From positions 1 to 8,945 of the forward strand of contig NZ_JAYRMI010000110.1 in assembly GCF_041904905.1 (NCBI RefSeq): 8,945 nt of DNA, in the 5' to 3' direction. The notes below the pieces were generated by a model. That model searched no databases, had not been told where the DNA came from, and saw only the letters and a program-made list of their open reading frames with translations. Within the stretch, counting starts at the first letter, position 1; the number at the start of each line of letters is the position of its first letter. Position numbers and translations under genes: made by a program. Source of the DNA: Zoogloea sp041904905. GTDB lineage: Bacteria; Pseudomonadota; Gammaproteobacteria; Burkholderiales; Rhodocyclaceae. Of this stretch, positions 6,472-8,945 are shown piece by piece.

Positions 6472-7115
6472 GCCGACGGCGGGGGATAGCCGTGCGTGTG
6501 GCAGGCGGCGATCAGGGCCGTTTCGGCGATCTCGAAATCGAAATTGTGCAGGGCCTGGCGGATGGCCTGGAAATCGCTGCCGAAGGCGCGGCCCAGCAGC
6601 TCCGCGTGGGTGTCGGCCAGATGCAGGGCGGCCAGATCGCAGGCGACCACCAGCGGCAGCAGCTCGCGGCACACGGCGGCGAGCTGCGCGTCGTCCACCG
6701 GGCCGGGCGCGACGGGCGCCGGGGTGGCCTCGGGCGGCAGGCGGGCGTCGAGTTCGGCCATCAGCGCGTCGAGCGCGTGGCGAAAGTGCGCCAGCAGCGC
6801 GTGCACGTCGGCAAGGGGGCGGTCTTCCCGGAGCGCCATCTCCAGGTCGAGGGCGGCGGGCTGAAGGCGGAAGGCGCCGAAGGTGCCCGACAGGCCCTTC
6901 ACGGTGTGGGCGCGGCGCGTGGCGGCAGGCCGGTCGCCGGCGGCGAGGGCAGCGGCGATGGCGCTGGCCGCCGACCGCTCGGTGGCGATGAAATCCCGCA
7001 GCAGCGCCAGGTAGAGCACCGGGTCGCCCTCCATGCGGCGCAGGCCGCTGGCGATGTCCAGCCCGTCGATGGGCTGGGGGAAGCCCGGGGCCGGGCTGGC
7101 GGGCGGGGATTGCAT
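6468..7115 (-). CDS. Stand-alone Hpt (histidine phosphotransfer) protein
   Basis: This encodes a 215-residue cytosolic protein. Residues about 25-122 form an Hpt domain, with phospho-acceptor His70 in RRAHTVKGLSGTFGA, the canonical AHxxKG motif. The N-terminus (FPQPIDGLDIASGLRRMEGD) looks like the linker that precedes Hpt modules at the C-end of hybrid histidine kinases. The tail (about 140-200, ending NFDFEIAETALI) also resembles the segment that closes such kinases. It therefore looks like a detached kinase tail working as a separate phosphorelay carrier between a hybrid kinase and a response regulator encoded elsewhere. No kinase or receiver is in the window. It is last in the diaA-dolP-csp run, 28 bp after the csp stop, and has no clear ribosome binding site before ATG 7115, so translation may depend on the upstream gene. 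It converges on the Ser/Thr kinase gene with 5 bp between the stops. Confidence 0.85.
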   Translation of the reverse strand: MQSPPASPAPGFPQPIDGLDIASGLRRMEGDPVLYLALLRDFIATERSAASAIAAALAAGDRPAATRRAHTVKGLSGTFGAFRLQPAALDLEMALREDRPLADVHALLAHFRHALDALMAELDARLPPEATPAPVAPGPVDDAQLAAVCRELLPLVVACDLAALHLADTHAELLGRAFGSDFQAIRQALHNFDFEIAETALIAACHTHGYPPPSA

Positions 7116-7143
7116 GCGGGGGGCGGTCAGTGGCGGGCAGGGC

Positions 7144-7575
7144 TCAGGCGATCATCGCCTTGCAGGCCTTGGCGCATTCGGCACAGCTCTCCATGCACTC
7201 CTTGCAGGGCTTGTGCTTGGTGGCGTGCTTCTTGCACTCGGCCTCGCAGGCCTGGCACACGTCCACGCACAGGGCGGCGAGCTTGGGGGCGAACCTGGAT
7301 TCGGCGCCAGCCAGGGTGACGAGGGCGCGGCAGCTGGCGAGCATTTCGCGCACGCTGGCGGCGCAGGCGGCCATGCTCTTGTCGCCCTCGCCCAGCAGCA
7401 TGATGCAGTGGGTCAGGCACACCTCGCCCTTCTCGATGCAGATGCCGGCGGTGTCGAGCACGGCCTGCCAGGGGTGGGCGCCTTCGTGGTGATGGTGGCT
7501 GTGATCGGCGGCGGTGGCGACGCCGGCGGTGGCGAGCAGGGCGCCGGTGGCGATGAGGGCTTCACGTCGGTTCAT
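7144..7575 (-). CDS. csp: Csp-type four-helix-bundle copper storage protein, exported
   Basis: This encodes a 143-residue cysteine-rich protein of the Csp/DUF326 four-helix-bundle family, which stores Cu(I) on cysteine thiolates inside the bundle. It has 14 Cys (46, 53, 57, 71, 82, 103, 107, 110, 114, 124, 127, 131, 134, 138), mostly spaced CxxxC or CxxC as on helix faces. The N-terminus MNRREALIATGALLATAGVA is a Tat-like signal (twin Arg 3-4, then a hydrophobic stretch), with likely cleavage after the TAA or ATA near residue 22. The mature protein would begin with a histidine-rich stretch (HSHHHH, 25-30). This matches the Tat-exported Csp1 type rather than the cytosolic Csp3 type. The start at 7575 is set by AGGAG at 7 bp; a longer in-frame reading up to 7677 would add 34 unlikely residues overlapping the dolP end. 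It is third in the minus-strand run, 22 bp after dolP. Family call is firm; metal loading is inferred. Confidence 0.87.
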   Translation of the reverse strand: MNRREALIATGALLATAGVATAADHSHHHHEGAHPWQAVLDTAGICIEKGEVCLTHCIMLLGEGDKSMAACAASVREMLASCRALVTLAGAESRFAPKLAALCVDVCQACEAECKKHATKHKPCKECMESCAECAKACKAMIA

Positions 7576-7582
7576 GGTAGTG

Positions 7583-7587
7583 CTCCT
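7583..7587 (-). promoter_or_regulatory. Ribosome binding site for the csp gene
   Basis: On the minus strand this reads AGGAG, 7 bp before ATG 7575. It decides the short start, which leaves the Tat-like signal peptide at the N-terminus. Confidence 0.7.
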
Positions 7588-7597
7588 GAGCGTTCGG

Positions 7598-8236
7598 TTA
7601 TTTTGCGGTGGCGTCGGAGGTGCGGTTGGCGCCGTCCAGGCGACGCGCCTCCTCCTCGCTGATGTACTCGAAAACACGCACTACTTTCTGTACCCCATTG
7701 GTGGTACGGGCCACTTCGGTGGCCGCTTCGCCTTCGCGCTGGCTCACCAGGCCCAGCAGATAGACCGTGCCGGCTTCGGTGACGACCTTGACGTGGGGAA
7801 GGTGGAAATCCTTCTGATCGACGAAGCGGGTCTTCACCTTGGAGCTGATGTAGCTGTCGTTGGTGCGGGCGCTGAGGGTGCTGGTGGGGGCTACCCGCAG
7901 CTCATTGATCACCTCGCGGACGTTATCGACGGTGGCGGCGATGCGCCCGGCTTCCTCGCGGGAGGCTTCGTTGAACGCTTCGCCGGTGAGCAGCAGCTTG
8001 CGGTTGAAGGCGGTGGCGTTCACGTGGACCTTGTCGCCCAGGCGGTCGTTGATCCACTTGCCGGCCTTCCATTCGATGCTCTCGTCGTCCACGTAGGCGC
8101 CGGAGCTGCGGCGGTCGGCGGTCATCGCCACGGCAACCCCGGCGCCGCCGACGAACAGGGGGATGCAGCCCTGCAGCACCGAGGCGGTGCCCAGCGCGAG
8201 GAACAGCGAGGCGAGCAGTTTGCGGGAGGATTTCAT
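7598..8236 (-). CDS. dolP: BON-domain outer-membrane lipoprotein, DolP/YraP-like
   Basis: This encodes a 212-residue lipoprotein (E. coli DolP is 191). The signal ends in the lipobox LQGC with acylated Cys24; the next residue is Ile rather than Asp, so sorting to the outer membrane is expected. Two BON domains follow (about 52-118 and 125-192), with conserved cores such as VHVNATAFNRKLLLTGEA and VKVVTEAGTVYLLGLVSQRE. E. coli DolP has the same architecture and binds anionic phospholipid, supporting outer-membrane integrity and septal peptidoglycan cleavage. The ATG overlaps the diaA stop (ATGA, 8233-8236), and GGAG (8244-8247) lies inside the diaA end, so translation is coupled. The order diaA then dolP is the same as in E. 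coli (diaA-yraP), which supports orthology. A tail of about 20 residues after the second BON domain has no clear counterpart in E. coli. Confidence 0.92.
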   Translation of the reverse strand: MKSSRKLLASLFLALGTASVLQGCIPLFVGGAGVAVAMTADRRSSGAYVDDESIEWKAGKWINDRLGDKVHVNATAFNRKLLLTGEAFNEASREEAGRIAATVDNVREVINELRVAPTSTLSARTNDSYISSKVKTRFVDQKDFHLPHVKVVTEAGTVYLLGLVSQREGEAATEVARTTNGVQKVVRVFEYISEEEARRLDGANRTSDATAK

Positions 8237-8826
8237 TCTTCAACTCCGAGAAAGAGGCAGTCGATGCCGTCGCACAGGCAATGGAGGGTGAGCAGGTGGA
8301 CCTCCTGGATGCGCGCGGTGCGGTCGGCCGGCACGCACAGGTGGATGTCTTCCGGGCCCAGCAGCGCGGCCATCTCGCCGCCGCCCTTGCCGGTGAGGGC
8401 CACCACGCGCATCTCGCGCTCGTGGGCGGCGTGGATGGCTTCGATCACGTTGGGCGAGTTGCCGCTGGTGGAGATGGCCAGCAGCACGTCGCCGGGCTGG
8501 CCCAGGGCGCGCACCTGCTTCGAGAAGACCTGGCCGAAGTCGTAGTCGTTGGCGATGGAGGTGAGCGTGGACGAATCGGTGGTGAGGGCAAAGGCGGCCA
8601 GCGGCGGGCGCTCCATCTCGAAGCGGTTGAGCAGCTCGGCGGCGAAGTGCTGGGCGTCGGCGGCCGACCCGCCGTTGCCGCAGGCGAGGATCTTGCCGTT
8701 GGCCATCAGGCAGTGGGTCATGGCCTCGATGGCGTGGGCGATGGGCTCGGCCATGAACTCGAGGGCGGACAGCTTGGTGTGGGCGCTGTCGGTGAATTGC
8801 TGGGCGATGCGGGCGACGAGATCCAT
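8233..8826 (-). CDS. diaA: SIS-domain protein, DiaA/GmhA-like
   Basis: This encodes a 197-residue SIS-domain protein (E. coli DiaA 196, GmhA 192). The sugar-phosphate-binding signatures are CGNGGSAADAQHFAAEL (49-65) and AISTSGNSPNV (117-127). Stretches RFEMERPPL (68-76), KQVRALGQPGDVLLAIST (103-120) and ARIQEVHLLT (171-180) are close to E. coli DiaA, the DnaA-binding regulator of replication initiation. Unlike E. coli DiaA, it keeps the Glu (64) and His (177) matching the GmhA catalytic pair, so it could instead be, or also be, a sedoheptulose-7-phosphate isomerase for LPS heptose synthesis. Position just before dolP, as in E. coli, favours DiaA. The ATG at 8826 has only a poor ribosome binding site (CGGA). 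It is first in the four-gene minus-strand run. The SIS fold is certain; which of the two functions applies is not. Confidence 0.85.
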   Translation of the reverse strand: MDLVARIAQQFTDSAHTKLSALEFMAEPIAHAIEAMTHCLMANGKILACGNGGSAADAQHFAAELLNRFEMERPPLAAFALTTDSSTLTSIANDYDFGQVFSKQVRALGQPGDVLLAISTSGNSPNVIEAIHAAHEREMRVVALTGKGGGEMAALLGPEDIHLCVPADRTARIQEVHLLTLHCLCDGIDCLFLGVEE

Positions 8827-8855
8827 GGGGTGTCCGGAAGGCGCGCCGGGCGCCG

Positions 8856-8889
8856 GCGCGGGGAAAGCGATACGGGAAAAGCCCCGCGC
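8856..8889. other. 8-bp inverted repeat in the diaA leader
   Basis: GCGCGGGG (8856-8863) and CCCCGCGC (8882-8889) are exact complements separated by 18 nt. In diaA mRNA this would give a stable hairpin starting near the predicted transcription start. A neighbouring GC-palindromic block (8841-8859) could compete with it. It might be a structured leader or an operator; no specific regulator is recognisable. Confidence 0.4.
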
Positions 8890-8897
8890 TTATAGCA
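8889..8897 (-). promoter_or_regulatory. Extended -10 promoter for the diaA-dolP-csp-hpt run
   Basis: On the minus strand this reads TGCTATAAG: an extended -10 (TG-n-TATAAG, 5 of 6 to TATAAT). There is no convincing -35, which extended -10 promoters can do without. Start would fall near 8882, giving a leader of about 56 nt before ATG 8826. It is the only promoter-like element seen for the run. Confidence 0.45.
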
Positions 8898-8945
8898 AAC
8901 CGATCCGAAAGCGCCCCTGGCGCGAGAGATCCGCGTACAAACCCA

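Noticed and set aside
4599..7319. 906-codon plus-strand open frame across the kinase and hpt genes
   Set aside because: It is in a different frame from the kinase, Arg/Gly/Pro-rich, and crosses the convergent junction into genes on the other strand; a GC-driven artefact.
7576..7677. 34-residue N-terminal extension of the copper-storage protein
   Set aside because: It would overlap dolP by 80 bp and bury the Tat-like signal; AGGAG before 7575 supports the short form.

Overview
The window is a GC-rich, gene-dense bacterial chromosomal segment. It carries seven intact protein-coding genes, and the left end cuts close behind an eighth reading frame's worth of sequence only as an anomalous C-run. 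The gene content suggests a Gram-negative proteobacterium, most likely a betaproteobacterium of the Rhodocyclales type (inference). The support is an outer-membrane lipoprotein of the DolP/YraP type coupled to a DiaA/GmhA-type SIS protein, a c-type-heme sensor with HAMP domain, strong GC bias in third codon positions, and an FNR/Anr-like palindrome. No phage, insertion sequence, CRISPR, tRNA or rRNA was seen.

Layout, left to right. (1) Positions 30-1904, minus strand: a complete Kup-family potassium transporter. (2) Positions 1905-2151: a divergent intergenic region holding a TTGA-N6-TCAA palindrome and weak promoter-like hexamers. (3) Positions 2152-3474, plus strand: a membrane permease of the ion-transporter superfamily, with NhaD-like signature motifs. 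(4) Positions 3602-4474 and 4483-6462, plus strand: a two-gene unit. The first gene is a membrane-anchored periplasmic DUF3365/Tll0287-like sensor with a heme c motif and a bare HAMP domain. The second, 8 bp downstream, is a soluble Ser/Thr protein kinase that also carries a degenerate class III cyclase-like domain and two C-terminal repeats. (5) Positions 8826 down to 6468, minus strand: a compact four-gene run, diaA/gmhA-like SIS protein, then dolP-like BON lipoprotein (ATGA overlap), then a Csp-type cysteine-rich copper-storage protein (22 bp gap), then an orphan Hpt phosphotransfer protein (28 bp gap). The Hpt gene converges tail-to-tail on the kinase gene, with 5 bp between the stops.

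How the genes may work together. The divergent pair at the left concerns monovalent-cation homeostasis (K+ uptake, and probably Na+/H+ exchange or a related transport), possibly under oxygen control. The central pair looks like a split receptor kinase: the sensor has no output domain, and the kinase has no sensor or membrane anchor, so they probably act as partners. The right-hand operon combines envelope maintenance (DolP), replication control or heptose synthesis (DiaA/GmhA), copper sequestration (Csp) and phosphorelay (Hpt). The most interesting candidate for an under-described system is the heme-sensor/kinase pair, because its kinase has a cyclase-like domain that lacks key catalytic residues and a duplicated motif IGPMAKVLV encoded by a 29-bp identical direct repeat.
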